NCBI RefSeq assembly: GCF_020524025.1
Contig: NZ_JAIVKN010000001.1
Span: forward strand, 620,001 to 684,000
Length of the DNA stretch: 64,000 bases
Direction: 5' to 3'
Source: Halobacillus litoralis
GTDB taxonomy: Bacteria > Bacillota > Bacilli > Bacillales > Halobacillaceae
The notes below the pieces were generated by a model that had not been told where the DNA came from, did not search any database, and was given only the letters and a program-made list of their open reading frames with translations. The stretch's first letter is position 1. The number at the start of each line of letters is the position of its first letter. This document shows, piece by piece, positions 34,288 through 46,672 of this stretch. A program made the position numbers and the translations under genes.

Positions 34288-36009
34288 ATGTTCGATAAGC
34301 GGACCGGAGAAGTTATGACCCAACAATTAATCGACTGGGGTGTCGATCATATATATGGAATGCCGGGAGACTCCATTAACGAATTAATTGATGATTTAAG
34401 AAAAAGGGAGGATGAGATCAATTTCCTCCAGGTACGTCACGAAGAAACCGGAGCATTAGCAGCAGCAGCCTATGCAAAATTAACGGGTAAGCTCGGGGTC
34501 ACACTCTCAATCGCCGGACCTGGAGCTGTCCACCTCTTAAACGGCCTCTATGATGCCAAGGCGGATAGCGCTCCGGTACTGGCACTAGTCGGGCAGGTAC
34601 ACACCGAGGAAGTCGGAACAGGGGCTTTTCAGGAAATTAACCTGGAGCGCATGTTTGATGATGTATCTGTGTTTAATAAACGAGCAGAAACACAGGAGCA
34701 GCTGCCCGATCTATTGGACCAGGCGATAAAAGAAGCCTATGCACATAAAGGTGTATCTGTACTTATCGTACCTGATGACTTGTTTGCGAAGAAACAGACA
34801 TCGCAGGTGAGGCTGACATCAGGCGAGTATTACAAACCTGAAATCTTCCCTGCACCAAACCGTATCAAAGAAGCCAGACAGCTGATTGAAAAAGCGGAAA
34901 AACCAATCATTCTTGCTGGACAGGGTATCCGCAATGCATCCAATGAATTGATTCAGTTTGCTGAAACGATTCAGGCACCGATCGTTCTAAGTCTCCTTGC
35001 GAAAGGAATGATCCCTGATAACCATCCGTATTGTCTCGGGCAGCATGGACAGATCGGTACGAAACCAGCGTATCATGCCATGAAAGAAACTGACTTACTG
35101 ATTCTCGTCGGGACGCAGTTTCCTTACCGTGATTTTCTTCCGGATGGTGTGACGACAATCCAGATCGATAATAATCCCGCTCATTTAGGGAAGTATTATC
35201 CGATTACACTTGGTCTTGCAGGAGACAGTAAAGAAACCCTTGAAGCAATAACTGAACTGGTGACACCTGTAGAAAACCGGAAGTATTTAGAAAATTACAA
35301 GGAGAAAATGAATAATTGGAGAATAGCTCTTCAAGAGGAGAAGCGTTCACAGGATGACCCGCTGCACGCTCCTCAAGTGATGTACGAATTAGAGAAGCAC
35401 ATGAAGCCCGGGGCTGTTATTTCAGGGGATGTCGGAAACGTCACGGTCTGGGTGTCACGGTTCCTGCATCTGGTCAATCAAAAATTCATTCTATCCGGCT
35501 GGCTTGCTACAATGGGGAGCGGTTTACCAGGTGCCATTGCTGCACAGAAAGCGTACCCTGATAAACAGGTCATTGGTATATCCGGTGATGGTGGTTTTTC
35601 TATGGTCATGCATGACTTTGTAACGGCCGTTAAATACGATCTTCCGATTAAGATGGTTGTGCTTAACAACAGTAAGATCGGCATGATTAAATACGAGCAG
35701 GAGCAGATGGGCCACTTAAATTATGCTACGAACCTGGGCGAGGTCGATTTTGCTAAATTCGCGGAAGCCTGCGGGGGAGAAGGGTACCGCATCCAGTCCT
35801 ATGAAGAACTGGAATCAAAAATGAAGCAGGCATTTGTCTCCAATAAACCTGTCATTATTGATGTGGTCATTGAGGATCAGGCTCCTCTTCCAGGAAAAAT
35901 TGATTATCAATCGGCTGTTAATTTCTCGAAATACATTGTGAAAGAGTTCTTTGAAAATGGTAACCTTGATCTTCCGGATATTAAAAAGTCAATACAGCGA
36001 TTAACCTAA
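34288..36009 (+). CDS. ydaP: thiamine-pyrophosphate enzyme, pyruvate oxidase YdaP-like
   Basis: The 573-residue ThDP enzyme has the three canonical domains: N-terminal PYR domain with the catalytic glutamate in RHEETGALAAAAYAK, a central domain (about 190-330), and the C-terminal PP domain with GDGGFSM and NNSKIGM forming the ThDP/Mg site. It resembles B. subtilis YdaP, annotated as a pyruvate oxidase or quinone-dependent pyruvate dehydrogenase. Its location beside the pdh region supports a role in pyruvate use. Other ThDP oxidases cannot be excluded. The ATG at 34288 is preferred by spacing over 34279. Confidence 0.85.
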   Translation: MFDKRTGEVMTQQLIDWGVDHIYGMPGDSINELIDDLRKREDEINFLQVRHEETGALAAAAYAKLTGKLGVTLSIAGPGAVHLLNGLYDAKADSAPVLALVGQVHTEEVGTGAFQEINLERMFDDVSVFNKRAETQEQLPDLLDQAIKEAYAHKGVSVLIVPDDLFAKKQTSQVRLTSGEYYKPEIFPAPNRIKEARQLIEKAEKPIILAGQGIRNASNELIQFAETIQAPIVLSLLAKGMIPDNHPYCLGQHGQIGTKPAYHAMKETDLLILVGTQFPYRDFLPDGVTTIQIDNNPAHLGKYYPITLGLAGDSKETLEAITELVTPVENRKYLENYKEKMNNWRIALQEEKRSQDDPLHAPQVMYELEKHMKPGAVISGDVGNVTVWVSRFLHLVNQKFILSGWLATMGSGLPGAIAAQKAYPDKQVIGISGDGGFSMVMHDFVTAVKYDLPIKMVVLNNSKIGMIKYEQEQMGHLNYATNLGEVDFAKFAEACGGEGYRIQSYEELESKMKQAFVSNKPVIIDVVIEDQAPLPGKIDYQSAVNFSKYIVKEFFENGNLDLPDIKKSIQRLT

Positions 36010-36050
36010 AAAAAGTCCCGCTGGCTATACCAGCGGGACTTTTTTTATTT
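36008..36050. terminator. bidirectional terminator between ydaP and rnjA
   Basis: AAAAAGTCCCGCTGG pairs with CCAGCGGGACTTTTT, with A and T runs on both sides. Confidence 0.9.
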
Positions 36051-36091
36051 TCGTGATGTCTTACGCACCTTAAAGGCAGGTAAGGGGTCAA

Positions 36092-37759
36092 TCACACTTC
36101 CATAATGATTGGTAAAATCATTGGACGACGTTTTGTTTTTTCAAACAAGAACGGTGCAATCGTATCTGTGATCTCATTCTTAATTTCAGACCATTGAGTA
36201 GTCCGGCGCTCCATTACTTTTTCAACATGGGAGCTGACAAGTTTCTGAGCTTCTTTAATTAAGTCTTCCGATTCTCTCATGTAGACGAACCCGCGTGAGA
36301 TGATGTCAGGTCCTGAAGCAATCTTGAATTCCTTCATGTTAATGCTTACTACAACAATAACAAGTCCTTCTTCAGAAAGAATACGGCGGTCACGCAGAAC
36401 GATATTTCCAATGTCCCCGATTCCGCTTCCGTCTACATAGACAGAGCCGGATGGAATCTTACCAGCAACGGATGCTTCCTCTTTGCCAAGAGCAAGAACA
36501 TCGCCATTATCCATCACAAAGCAGTTCTCTTCTTGAACACCACAGTCAAGGCTCAGTTTCACATGTTCTTTCAACATGCGGTATTCACCGTGAATCGGCA
36601 TAAAGAATTTCGGCTGCATAAGACGAAGCATAAGTTTCATTTCTTCCTGGCTTCCGTGTCCGGAGGTATGAATATCATTCAATGGGCCGTGGATGACATC
36701 CGCTCCTGCACGGTACAATTTATTAATTGTACGGCTGACACTGATCGTGTTTCCAGGGATTGGGGAAGAAGAGAACACAACTGTGTCACCTGGCTGGATT
36801 TGAATCTGACGGTGAGTACCATTGGCAATTCTGGAAAGAGCGGCCATTGGTTCACCTTGAGATCCAGTACAGAGAATGACGACTTCATTTGCAGGAAGTC
36901 GATTAATTTGCTGGGCATCAATGAATGTATCCTTAGGGGCACGGATATATCCAAGTTCCTGGCCGATACGAATGGAGGACTCCATGCTTCGACCAAAGAC
37001 AGCTACTTTACGGCCATGTTTAACAGCCGATTCCACCACCTGCTGCAGACGGTGAATGTTTGATGCGAATGTAGCAAAGATTAAACGACCATCCATACGC
37101 GAGAAGATGTCGTGAATGCTTTGTCCGACTACGCGCTCTGATTTCGTGAAACCAGGAACTTCACTGTTCGTACTGTCGGATAACAGGGCAAGTACGCCTT
37201 CTTTACCAATTTCGGCCATCTTAGCAAGGTTTGCCGGCTCGCCTACAGGTGTGAAATCAAATTTGAAATCACCTGTGTGGACAACATTCCCTGGTGGTGT
37301 TTTAACGACTACACCATAAGAATCAGGGATACTGTGCGTGGTACGGAAGAAGGATACGGAAGTTTTACGGAACTTGATAATATCGTCTTCCTGTATCGTA
37401 TTCAGTTTTGCATTCCGTAACAATCCATGCTCATCCAGTTTATTACGAAGTAGTCCGATGGCAAGCTTACCTGCATAAATAGGAATGTTGATCTCACGAA
37501 GGAGATAAGGGATACCACCGATATGGTCCTCGTGACCATGGGTGATGAAAAGACCTTTAATTTTGTCTTGGTTTTGTACGAGGTAAGTATAATCCGGAAT
37601 TACATAGTCGATACCGAGCAATTCGTCTTCCGGGAATTTAATACCCGCATCAATGAGGATGATTTCGTCTTGGAATTGTACGCCGTATGTGTTTTTACCA
37701 ATTTCACCGAGTCCGCCAAGAGCGAACACCGCTGTCTGGTCATTTTTAACAAATTTCAT
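36092..37759 (-). CDS. rnjA: ribonuclease J1
   Basis: RNase J1 is the main 5'-3' exonuclease of Firmicutes and also cleaves internally. The 555-residue protein contains the metallo-beta-lactamase motif [10 protein letters not shown] (residues 73-82), the beta-CASP domain with [10 protein letters not shown], and the C-terminal HGEYRML segment, matching B. subtilis RNase J1. It is encoded directly downstream of rpoY (3 bp gap), as in B. subtilis. SR1P, encoded at 53910, is known to modulate RNase J1 through GapA in B. subtilis. Confidence 0.96.
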   Translation of the reverse strand: MKFVKNDQTAVFALGGLGEIGKNTYGVQFQDEIILIDAGIKFPEDELLGIDYVIPDYTYLVQNQDKIKGLFITHGHEDHIGGIPYLLREINIPIYAGKLAIGLLRNKLDEHGLLRNAKLNTIQEDDIIKFRKTSVSFFRTTHSIPDSYGVVVKTPPGNVVHTGDFKFDFTPVGEPANLAKMAEIGKEGVLALLSDSTNSEVPGFTKSERVVGQSIHDIFSRMDGRLIFATFASNIHRLQQVVESAVKHGRKVAVFGRSMESSIRIGQELGYIRAPKDTFIDAQQINRLPANEVVILCTGSQGEPMAALSRIANGTHRQIQIQPGDTVVFSSSPIPGNTISVSRTINKLYRAGADVIHGPLNDIHTSGHGSQEEMKLMLRLMQPKFFMPIHGEYRMLKEHVKLSLDCGVQEENCFVMDNGDVLALGKEEASVAGKIPSGSVYVDGSGIGDIGNIVLRDRRILSEEGLVIVVVSINMKEFKIASGPDIISRGFVYMRESEDLIKEAQKLVSSHVEKVMERRTTQWSEIKNEITDTIAPFLFEKTKRRPMILPIIMEV

Positions 37760-37762
37760 CGA

Positions 37763-37972
37763 CTAGTAATTCTCCACAACAAAATCTTCGGATTGCTGTT
37801 CATATGCCAGGTGATCCTCATTAAGCACCTGAATATATTCAATATTGAATCCTTCATTTTTTAATTTTTCACGAACTTTTCTTTCTGATTCCGCTTCCAC
37901 ATACATGCCTTTCGTATGTTCGCGGACAGGAACTTCTGTTGCAAGTTCCTGATAAAGTACTTTAAATATCAT
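37763..37972 (-). CDS. rpoY: RNA polymerase epsilon subunit RpoY
   Basis: This 69-residue protein matches the small epsilon subunit (YkzG, 69 residues) of Firmicutes RNA polymerase: MIFKVLYQELATEVPVREHT at the start and LAYEQQSEDF near the end. The ATG at 37972 yields the standard length; an upstream in-frame start at 38008 is not supported. It shares an operon with rnjA. Confidence 0.93.
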   Translation of the reverse strand: MIFKVLYQELATEVPVREHTKGMYVEAESERKVREKLKNEGFNIEYIQVLNEDHLAYEQQSEDFVVENY

Positions 37973-38098
37973 TACTCTATCGCTCCTAACTAGATATAAT
38001 TTCCACATTCTTGTCCTTTCATCATCATAGCACGTTTATTTCATGTATGGTAATGATTGCGGTATGTGAAGGCGTTCGGGTGTACCTGAAACAATGGT

Positions 38099-38170
38099 TT
38101 ACGCGTATGTTTTTCGTTTCATGAAATCTTTCCAACGTTTTCTAAGCTTTCTTCGCAGACGCTTCATCAT
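38099..38170 (-). CDS. possible very small basic protein
   Basis: A 23-codon minus-strand frame (MMKRLRRKLRKRWKDFMKRK and three more residues) has GGGGAT about nine bases upstream of its first ATG. Eleven of 23 residues are Lys or Arg. It lies upstream of rpoY in an otherwise empty stretch (38009-38408). It may be a real small protein or leader peptide, or chance. Confidence 0.35.
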   Translation of the reverse strand: MMKRLRRKLRKRWKDFMKRKTYA

Positions 38171-38408
38171 TTGCATCTATCCCCTTTTTGTTGATGAAGA
38201 AAACACCAAAAACGTAAAACCGCCCAATCCCTGTTATCTCTAGTATAATACGGTTTGTGAAAGAATGAAACATTTACATTTTATATTTTGTCATTATCCT
38301 ATGTTTTTCTTCTCAAACCTATCCACTCATGCTACAGTATAGCCAAAGAGTGGGACACACTAAAATAAACGTATCAAAATCCAGCCCAAGGGTTACAGGA
38401 GGAAATGA

Positions 38409-39188
38409 ATGATGGAGAAGAAAATTGCATTTTTTGATATCGACGGAACATTACTTAATCATGACAAAAAGCTCCCTGCCAAAACGAAGCAGGCGATTAA
38501 AGACTTGAAAGAACAAGGAGTATACTGTGCCATCGCTACAGGCCGGGCCCCTTTTATGTATAAAGAGTTGAGAGAAGAACTTGGAATCGATTCCTTTATC
38601 AGTTTCAATGGCCAGTACGTGGTTTTTGAAGGAAAGGAAGTATACACCAACCCACTTTCTGAGCCGGAACTCGAAAAGCTTCATAAGCACGCGGAATCAA
38701 ATAATCATCCAATGGTATTTATGAACCATGAAGACATGAAGGCCTCCACACCTGATCATTCACATATTAAAAAGAGTTTAGGTACGTTATACATTGATCA
38801 TCCGGAGGAGGATGCTTCTTTCTATAAAGGAAAGAACATCTACCAGTCCCTTATTTTCTGTGAAGGCGATGAAATTGAAGAATACCGTCAAGCCTATGAC
38901 GCTTTCGATTATATCCGCTGGCATCCTGTTTCCTGTGATGTCCTTCCAAGAGGTGGATCAAAGGCAGAAGGCATTAAAAAGCTGGTTGAGGCAGCGGGAC
39001 TTAGAATGGAAGATACGTATGCGTTCGGAGACGGACTGAATGATATTGAAATGATGCGTGAGGCAGGCACAGGTGTTGCTATGGGCAATGCGATGCCTGA
39101 GACGAAGTCAGTCAGTGACTATGTGACTTCAGATGTGTCAGAAGACGGCTTATCAGAAGCCATTTATGAGTTAGGATTATTAAAATAA
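38409..39188 (+). CDS. ykrA: HAD family (Cof-type) phosphatase YkrA
   Basis: The 259-residue HAD hydrolase begins with the nucleophile motif FFDIDGTLL (D11 and D13) and has the lysine (SKAEGIKKL) and terminal acidic motif GDGLNDIEM. The C2-type cap places it in the Cof subfamily of sugar-phosphate or flavin phosphatases. It is orthologous in position to B. subtilis YkrA. An ACAGGAGGAA site precedes the start; a second ATG directly follows the first. Confidence 0.9.
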   Translation: MMEKKIAFFDIDGTLLNHDKKLPAKTKQAIKDLKEQGVYCAIATGRAPFMYKELREELGIDSFISFNGQYVVFEGKEVYTNPLSEPELEKLHKHAESNNHPMVFMNHEDMKASTPDHSHIKKSLGTLYIDHPEEDASFYKGKNIYQSLIFCEGDEIEEYRQAYDAFDYIRWHPVSCDVLPRGGSKAEGIKKLVEAAGLRMEDTYAFGDGLNDIEMMREAGTGVAMGNAMPETKSVSDYVTSDVSEDGLSEAIYELGLLK

Positions 39189-39193
39189 ATCAT

Positions 39194-39232
39194 AAAAAAA
39201 GCGCCGCTGAATGTCAGCAGGCGCTTTTCTTC
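39194..39232. terminator. bidirectional terminator between ykrA and defB
   Basis: AAAAAGCGCCGCTGA pairs with TCAGCAGGCGCTTTTC, allowing one bulge, with A and T runs on both sides. Confidence 0.85.
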
Positions 39233-39234
39233 TA

Positions 39235-39789
39235 TTATCTATCCGCGGGAGTCGCATTTTCCGGCTCTTTAAACGGATTCTCTGAATCGATGTGATCATA
39301 AAACATGATGCCATGCAGATGATCGATTTCGTGTTGGAAAACAATCGCGGCATAATCTCTTAACCGAAGCTTTACATCGTTTCCTTCCAGATCCGTTGCT
39401 TTTACTGTGATCCTTTTATAACGTGGCACATAGCCAGGTACTTCACGGTCAACAGACAAGCAGCCTTCTCCAGTGGATAAGTACGTTTTTTCAACAGAAT
39501 GACTGACAATTCGCGGGTTGAAAAGCCCGTAACTGTATAATTTATCTTTAAGGTCAGTAAAGTGAACAGCAAGCATGCGCTTATTCACATTAATCTGCGG
39601 GGCGGCAAGACCAACGCCTGGACGCAGACCGTATCGATCACATACCTGTTCGTCCTGACTATTCTTTAAATATTGAATCATTTCCTCCAGTGTTTCTTTA
39701 TCCTCTTTAGAAGGGGGAAGAGGTACTTCCTCTGTTACTTTTCTTAAAGCGGGGTGACCCTCTCGAACGATATCGTCCATTGTGATCAT
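39235..39789 (-). CDS. defB: peptide deformylase
   Basis: The enzyme removes the formyl group from nascent proteins. The 184 residues show motif 1 GVGLAAPQ, motif 2 EGCLSV (metal cysteine) and motif 3 QHEIDHLHG (metal histidines and catalytic glutamate). It matches the length of B. subtilis DefB (YkrB), a type 2 deformylase. The start [16 protein letters not shown] at 39789 follows AAAGGATG; an earlier ATG at 39798 overlaps that site. Confidence 0.95.
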   Translation of the reverse strand: MITMDDIVREGHPALRKVTEEVPLPPSKEDKETLEEMIQYLKNSQDEQVCDRYGLRPGVGLAAPQINVNKRMLAVHFTDLKDKLYSYGLFNPRIVSHSVEKTYLSTGEGCLSVDREVPGYVPRYKRITVKATDLEGNDVKLRLRDYAAIVFQHEIDHLHGIMFYDHIDSENPFKEPENATPADR

Positions 39790-39958
39790 CAACAACATCC
39801 TTTCAGCTATACATTTTCAATCAAAAATAACCCTTATAGAAAACATGTCAATGGTAACATATGTGAAAAAGGCACTTTTAATTTCATACCATTTATAATA
39901 CTATTGTAGATACGTTTAGTTTACAATAATGTTTCAAGGAATACGAGGGGGAAAAGTT

Positions 39959-40660
39959 GTGCGAGTACATAGGTTTATGGCGCTCCTGGCTGCAGCCGCT
40001 TTGTTTTTGACTGCATGTACAGGACCGTCAGCAGAAGAAGATATTTATGATCACCTTGAAGAGGCGGTCAAACAAGAAGACACTTTCCGTGAACAGCAGC
40101 AGCCTATGGTTGATCTGGAAACGAAGGAACAGGAACTTTACGACCAAATCATAAACCTTGATATGGATCAATTTGATGAAATTAAAAAGAAATCACAAGA
40201 AGCGGCAAGCCTGGTAGAAAAACGCAGAGAAAAGCTTGAGCTTGAAAAAGAGAGCATTGAAGCAGCTAAAGAGGAGTTTGACGAGATTAAGCCTATCGTC
40301 GAAGATCTCGGGGAAGAGAAGCAGGACGTTAAAGAAAAAGCCCAGGAACTTATCGATGTCATGGATAAACGCTATAACGCCTATCAGGATCTTTACAAAG
40401 CTTATGACAAAGCCCTGACGCTCGATGCGGAACTTTATGAAATGATGCAGAATAAAGACCTTAAGGAAGAGAATCTTCAGAGCCAGATCGAGAAGATAAA
40501 CGAAAGTTATAACCAGGTCATTGAAAACAATGAAAGTTTCAATGAGTACACAGAACAGTACAATAAGTTGAAGAAGGAATTGTATAATACAATGGATCTT
40601 GAAGTGACGTATGAAGAAACGAATGATGAAGAAGGAGACTCTTCAGAAGAGGGTTCTTAA
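39959..40660 (+). CDS. ykyA: YkyA family putative cell-wall-binding lipoprotein
   Basis: A GTG start at 39959 follows GAGGGGGAA. The product has a lipoprotein signal (FMALLAAAALFLTAC, lipobox LTAC) and then almost 200 residues of highly charged coiled-coil sequence, rich in Glu and Lys, ending in an acidic tail. This matches B. subtilis YkyA, which lies immediately before pdhA as here. Its role is unknown. About 233 residues. Confidence 0.88.
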   Translation: MRVHRFMALLAAAALFLTACTGPSAEEDIYDHLEEAVKQEDTFREQQQPMVDLETKEQELYDQIINLDMDQFDEIKKKSQEAASLVEKRREKLELEKESIEAAKEEFDEIKPIVEDLGEEKQDVKEKAQELIDVMDKRYNAYQDLYKAYDKALTLDAELYEMMQNKDLKEENLQSQIEKINESYNQVIENNESFNEYTEQYNKLKKELYNTMDLEVTYEETNDEEGDSSEEGS

Positions 40661-40708
40661 AGAAAGATTCATCAAAAGAACGAATACGCCGGTCCAATCG
40701 ATCAAAAA

Positions 40709-40743
40709 AACGCTCCGAGTGCAGATGCTCGGAGCGTTTTTTG
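40709..40743 (+). terminator. terminator of ykyA
   Basis: AACGCTCCGAG pairs with CTCGGAGCGTT around a TGCAGATG loop, followed by TTTTT. Confidence 0.88.
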
Positions 40744-42459
<1,716 letters not shown>

Positions 42460-42462
42460 ATC

Positions 42463-43440
42463 ATGGCACAAATGACAATGATTCAAGCCATCACAGACGC
42501 GATGCGCACAGAACTTAAAAATGACGACAACGTGCTTGTATTTGGGGAAGACGTTGGTCAAAACGGCGGAGTATTCCGTGCGACAGAAGGTCTTCAAAAA
42601 GAATTCGGCGAAGATCGTGTATTCGATACACCACTAGCTGAATCCGGAATCGGCGGTATGTCTATCGGACTTGCCCTTACAGGCTTCCGTCCAGTACCAG
42701 AAATTCAATTCTTCGGCTTCGTTTACGAAGTTATGGACGCTATCAGTGGTCAAATGGCCCGCTATCGTTACCGCTCTGGTGGGTCCCGCCAAATGCCGAT
42801 CACTGTTCGTTCTCCATTTGGTGGCGGTGTTCATACACCAGAACTACACGCAGACAGCCTTGAAGGCCTTATGGCTCAACAGCCTGGTCTACGTGTTGTT
42901 ATTCCATCCAATCCATACGATGCAAAAGGTCTGTTGATCTCTTCCATCCGTAATAACGACCCTGTAATCTTCCTTGAGCACATGAAGCTTTACCGTTCAT
43001 TCCGTGAAGAAGTGCCGGAAGAAGAATATACAGTTGATCTTGATAAAGCTGCAGTGAAGCGTGAAGGTACGGACGTTACTCTTATTGCTTATGGCGCAAT
43101 GGTTCACTCTTCCCTTAAAGCAGCTGAAGAGCTTGAAAAAGACGGAATCAGTGCAGAGGTTATTGACCTGCGTACGGTTTCTCCAGTCGACTATGAAACA
43201 ATTCTTGAATCCGTTAAGAAAACAAACCGTGCTGTAGTTGTACAAGAAGCTCAAAAACAAGCAGGTATCGCAGCGAACGTTGTTTCTGAAATTCAAGAAA
43301 AAGCAATTCTTCACCTTGAAGCACCTGTACTACGTGTTGCTGCACCTGATACAGTTTATGCATTCACTCAAGCGGAAGAAGTATGGCTTCCAAATCACAA
43401 CACGATCGTTGAAAAAGTCAACGACGTTATGAACTTTTAA
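42463..43440 (+). CDS. pdhB: pyruvate dehydrogenase E1 beta subunit
   Basis: The 325-residue transketolase-like beta subunit has [17 protein letters not shown] near the N-terminus, [18 protein letters not shown], and the C-terminal domain with [15 protein letters not shown]. It completes the alpha2beta2 E1 active site. It starts four bases after pdhA. Confidence 0.97.
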   Translation: MAQMTMIQAITDAMRTELKNDDNVLVFGEDVGQNGGVFRATEGLQKEFGEDRVFDTPLAESGIGGMSIGLALTGFRPVPEIQFFGFVYEVMDAISGQMARYRYRSGGSRQMPITVRSPFGGGVHTPELHADSLEGLMAQQPGLRVVIPSNPYDAKGLLISSIRNNDPVIFLEHMKLYRSFREEVPEEEYTVDLDKAAVKREGTDVTLIAYGAMVHSSLKAAEELEKDGISAEVIDLRTVSPVDYETILESVKKTNRAVVVQEAQKQAGIAANVVSEIQEKAILHLEAPVLRVAAPDTVYAFTQAEEVWLPNHNTIVEKVNDVMNF

Positions 43441-43469
43441 TCATCTCTAACAAATAGGAGGGAAAAATC

Positions 43470-44756
43470 GTGGCATTTGAATTTAAACTGCCTGATATCG
43501 GTGAAGGTATCCACGAAGGTGAAATTGCAAAGTGGTTCGTCAAGCCTGGCGACGAAGTTAAAGAAGATGACGTACTTTGTGAAGTACAAAACGACAAAGC
43601 AGTCGTAGAGATTCCTTCCCAAGTGGATGGAACCGTTCAAGACATCCATGTAGATGAAGGAGAAACAACAACTGTAGGAACAGTAATCATCACAATCGAT
43701 GATGGTTCTGAGGATACAGGTTCTTCTGAAGCTCCGAAAGAAGAAGCAAAAGAAGAAGCTCCTAAGGAAGAAGCGAAAGAAGAGAAGACAGAACAGCCGG
43801 CTGCTGATTCTGGCGATGTAGACGAAGACAAACGCGTAGTTGCGATGCCTTCCGTACGTAAATTTGCTCGTGACAACGATGTTGACATTCGCAAAGTAGA
43901 AGGTTCCGGTAAAGCTGGCCGCGTTCTTAAAGCAGATGTTGAAAGCTTCATGAACGGTGGACAAACAGAAGCAGCTTCTGAAGCTCCTGCAGAAGACAAG
44001 CAGGAAGAAACTCAAGCTTCTGCTCAGCAGGCAGCTCCTGCAGCTGGTGAAGCTTACCCAGAAACACGTGAGAAGATGAGCGGAATCCGTAAAGCGATCT
44101 CTAAAGCTATGGTTAATTCCAAGCATACTGCTCCTCACGTTACGTTGATGGATGAAGTAGACGTATCTGAACTTGTTGCACACCGTAAGAAGTTCAAGTC
44201 TGTTGCAGCTGAACAGGATATCAAGTTGACATATCTTCCATATGTCGTTAAAGCACTTGTATCTACACTGAAGAAATATCCTGTCCTTAATACGTCAATT
44301 GACGACAATACGGATGAAATTATTCAGAAACACTATTATAATATTGGTATCGCAGCAGATACGGAGAAAGGCCTTATGGTTCCAGTTGTAAAAGATTCGG
44401 ATCGCAAGTCTGTCTTCTCTATCTCAAGCGAAATCAATGAACTTGCTGTGAAAGCTCGTGACGGTAAACTTTCATCTGAAGAAATGAAAGGTGCTTCCAC
44501 TACAATTACTAATATCGGTTCCGCCGGTGGACAATGGTTTACACCAGTTATCAACCACCCGGAAGTTGCAATTCTTGGTATCGGCCGTATTGCTGATAAA
44601 CCAATTGTACGTGATGGTGAAGTAGTAGTAGCTCCAGTTCTTGCTATTTCCTTAAGCTTTGACCACCGTATTATCGATGGTGCAACAGCTCAGCATGCAA
44701 TGAACAACATCAAGCGTTTACTGAACGATCCACAACTTATTATGATGGAGGCGTAA
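43470..44756 (+). CDS. pdhC: dihydrolipoamide acetyltransferase E2
   Basis: The 428-residue core enzyme has one N-terminal lipoyl domain with the lipoylated lysine in [13 protein letters not shown] (about K43), an Ala/Glu-rich linker, a peripheral subunit-binding domain ([20 protein letters not shown] and on), and a catalytic domain ending in [10 protein letters not shown] (HxxxDG). It transfers the acetyl group to CoA. GTG start with AGGAGGGAAA upstream. Confidence 0.97.
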   Translation: MAFEFKLPDIGEGIHEGEIAKWFVKPGDEVKEDDVLCEVQNDKAVVEIPSQVDGTVQDIHVDEGETTTVGTVIITIDDGSEDTGSSEAPKEEAKEEAPKEEAKEEKTEQPAADSGDVDEDKRVVAMPSVRKFARDNDVDIRKVEGSGKAGRVLKADVESFMNGGQTEAASEAPAEDKQEETQASAQQAAPAAGEAYPETREKMSGIRKAISKAMVNSKHTAPHVTLMDEVDVSELVAHRKKFKSVAAEQDIKLTYLPYVVKALVSTLKKYPVLNTSIDDNTDEIIQKHYYNIGIAADTEKGLMVPVVKDSDRKSVFSISSEINELAVKARDGKLSSEEMKGASTTITNIGSAGGQWFTPVINHPEVAILGIGRIADKPIVRDGEVVVAPVLAISLSFDHRIIDGATAQHAMNNIKRLLNDPQLIMMEA

Positions 44757-44759
44757 AGT

Positions 44760-46169
44760 ATGGTAGTAGGAGATTTCCCAATTGAACTAGATACGTTAGT
44801 GGTAGGTGCGGGTCCTGGCGGTTATGTAGCTGCCATCCGCGCTGCACAAACGGGACAAAAAGTAACCATCGTTGATAAAGGAAACCTTGGTGGCGTTTGT
44901 TTGAACGTCGGTTGTGTGCCTTCTAAAGCGTTGATCCAGGCGGGTCACCGTTATGAACACGCAAAAGGTTCTGACGACATGGGCATCCAGTCAGAAAATA
45001 CAACTGTTGATTTCACTAAAGTACAAGAGTGGAAGAGCAGTGTTGTTAATAAATTGACTGGCGGTGTTGAAGGTCTTCTTAAAGGAAACAAAGTAGACAT
45101 CGTTAAAGGCGAAGTTTACTTCGTAGATAAAAATACTGTTCGTATTATGGACGAAAAGAACTCTCAGACGTACACGTTCAACAACGTGATCATTGCGACA
45201 GGTTCCCGTCCAATCGAACTTCCAAACTTCAAGTACTCTGATCGTGTTCTTGATTCTACAGGAGCTCTTTCCCTTAAAGAAATTCCGAAGAAACTTGTCG
45301 TCATCGGCGGCGGTTACATCGGTACAGAACTTGGTACAGCATACGCTAACTTCGATACAGAAGTAACCATTCTTGAAGGTACGAAAGACATCCTTGGCGG
45401 ATTTGAAAAGCAAATGTCTTCTGTTGTTAAGAAACGCTTGAAGAAAAAAGGCGTAGCGATTGAAACAAATGCAATGGCTCAAGGAGTAGAAGAAAGAGAA
45501 GACGGAGTAACTGTGAAGTACGAAGTCAAAGGTGAAGAAAAATCCATCGATGCTGACTACGTTCTTGTAACCGTAGGACGCCGTCCAAACACTGATGAAA
45601 TCGGTCTTGAGGACATGGGTCTGAAAATGAGCGACAAAGGCATCATTGAGATTGACAAACAGTGCCGCACGAACCTTGACAACGTCTACGCGATCGGTGA
45701 CATCGTTGAAGGTCCACCACTAGCTCACAAAGCTTCTTATGAAGCGAAAATTGCTGCAGAAGCAATTGCTGGTGAGAAATCAGAAATCGATTACCACGGC
45801 ATCCCGGCTGTTGTCTTCTCTGATCCAGAACTAGCTTCTGTTGGTTATACAGAGCAGGAAGCAAAAGATGCAGGATATGAAGTGAACGCTTCTAAATTCC
45901 CATTTGCAGCTAACGGTCGTGCGCTATCTCTTAACGACAGTGACGGTTTCTTGAAACTTGTAACTCGTAAAGAAGATGACCTTGTCATCGGTGCACAAAT
46001 CGCTGGTCCAAATGCAAGTGATATGATTGCTGAGCTTGGCTTGGCGATTGAAGCGGGCATGACAGCAGAAGATCTTGCTCTTACTATCCATGCTCACCCA
46101 ACTCTAGGTGAGATCACGATGGAAGCAGCAGAGGTTGCTATCGGTCAGCCGATTCACATTGTTAAATAA
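44760..46169 (+). CDS. pdhD: dihydrolipoamide dehydrogenase E3
   Basis: The 469-residue flavoprotein has the FAD site [15 protein letters not shown], the redox disulfide [15 protein letters not shown], the NAD site [10 protein letters not shown] and the C-terminal catalytic HAHPTLGE. It reoxidises dihydrolipoamide of the pyruvate dehydrogenase complex and probably other 2-oxo acid complexes. Confidence 0.97.
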   Translation: MVVGDFPIELDTLVVGAGPGGYVAAIRAAQTGQKVTIVDKGNLGGVCLNVGCVPSKALIQAGHRYEHAKGSDDMGIQSENTTVDFTKVQEWKSSVVNKLTGGVEGLLKGNKVDIVKGEVYFVDKNTVRIMDEKNSQTYTFNNVIIATGSRPIELPNFKYSDRVLDSTGALSLKEIPKKLVVIGGGYIGTELGTAYANFDTEVTILEGTKDILGGFEKQMSSVVKKRLKKKGVAIETNAMAQGVEEREDGVTVKYEVKGEEKSIDADYVLVTVGRRPNTDEIGLEDMGLKMSDKGIIEIDKQCRTNLDNVYAIGDIVEGPPLAHKASYEAKIAAEAIAGEKSEIDYHGIPAVVFSDPELASVGYTEQEAKDAGYEVNASKFPFAANGRALSLNDSDGFLKLVTRKEDDLVIGAQIAGPNASDMIAELGLAIEAGMTAEDLALTIHAHPTLGEITMEAAEVAIGQPIHIVK

Positions 46170-46179
46170 TTGATCATTA

Positions 46180-46222
46180 TAAAACCCGGCTATACCCTTT
46201 TGGGGCATAGCCGGGTTTTTTT
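46180..46222 (+). terminator. terminator of pdhABCD
   Basis: AAAACCCGGCTATACCC pairs with GGGGCATAGCCGGGTTTT and runs into TTT. Confidence 0.92.
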
Positions 46223-46239
46223 CTATTTTGCCGTACTTT

Positions 46240-46530
46240 ATCGAACTTCCTTTCTAACCGGAGCACGCTCAGTCTTCAAAGCCGGGGTCCGCGGGCTCAC
46301 TGAGGATCTTCTGCCCACGCGAGTTACGGGCGGGTTCAAGGTCCACATTAGGAGTAACAGAAATAGGCGTTATTCGAAACTATAGCAGCTAAATATCCAT
46401 CTCCATGCTTAAGCGGCGGTCATTTCCAACAATAGTCAGTGTACTCCTGCGAAAAAAAGTCGACGAGACACATGAGCACCAAAGAGAGTGAGGAGGGCCG
46501 ACGCCTCGCCCGTGGAAAGCGAGTCGTTCG
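46240..46530 (-). repeat. degenerate GC-rich Bacillaceae repeat
   Basis: Read on the minus strand, the right part contains GACTCGCTTTCCACGGGCG, a CCTCCTCA segment and CGCAGGAGTAC. These match in the same order the repeat at 49600-49720 (CGCTTTCCGCGGGCG, TTCCTCAGA, CGCAGGAGTC). The left part (GTCCGCGGGCTCACTGAGG) looks like an inverted partner. The stretch has no gene. Confidence 0.55.
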
Positions 46531-46566
46531 CCAGTCACACCTTTTGTTCAACTATAAAAAAACGCA

Positions 46567-46653
46567 TGTGACACGGTGTCATTTTTTTGTTGACTTGAGC
46601 TTAAAGATGCATTAATATTGTTAAGTATCATCTTTATGTGACACGGTGTCACA
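46567..46653 (+). promoter_or_regulatory. promoter flanked by two TetR-type operators
   Basis: Two copies of a palindrome with core TGACACGGTGTCA lie at 46567-46583 and 46637-46653; the second is perfect over 17 bp (TGTGACACGGTGTCACA). Between them is a near-consensus sigma-A promoter, TTGACT (46590-46595), 17-bp spacer, TAATAT (46613-46618). Repressor bound at both sites would cover or loop the promoter of the TetR-efflux operon. Confidence 0.85.
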
Positions 46654-46672
46654 TGGTGGGGAGGGGCGACAT

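Noticed and set aside
43437-44183. Long minus-strand reading frame opposite pdhC (248 codons)
   Set aside because: It is antisense to a clear E2 gene with strong codon bias; the translated sequence is Phe/Ser/Arg-rich low complexity, a typical shadow frame.
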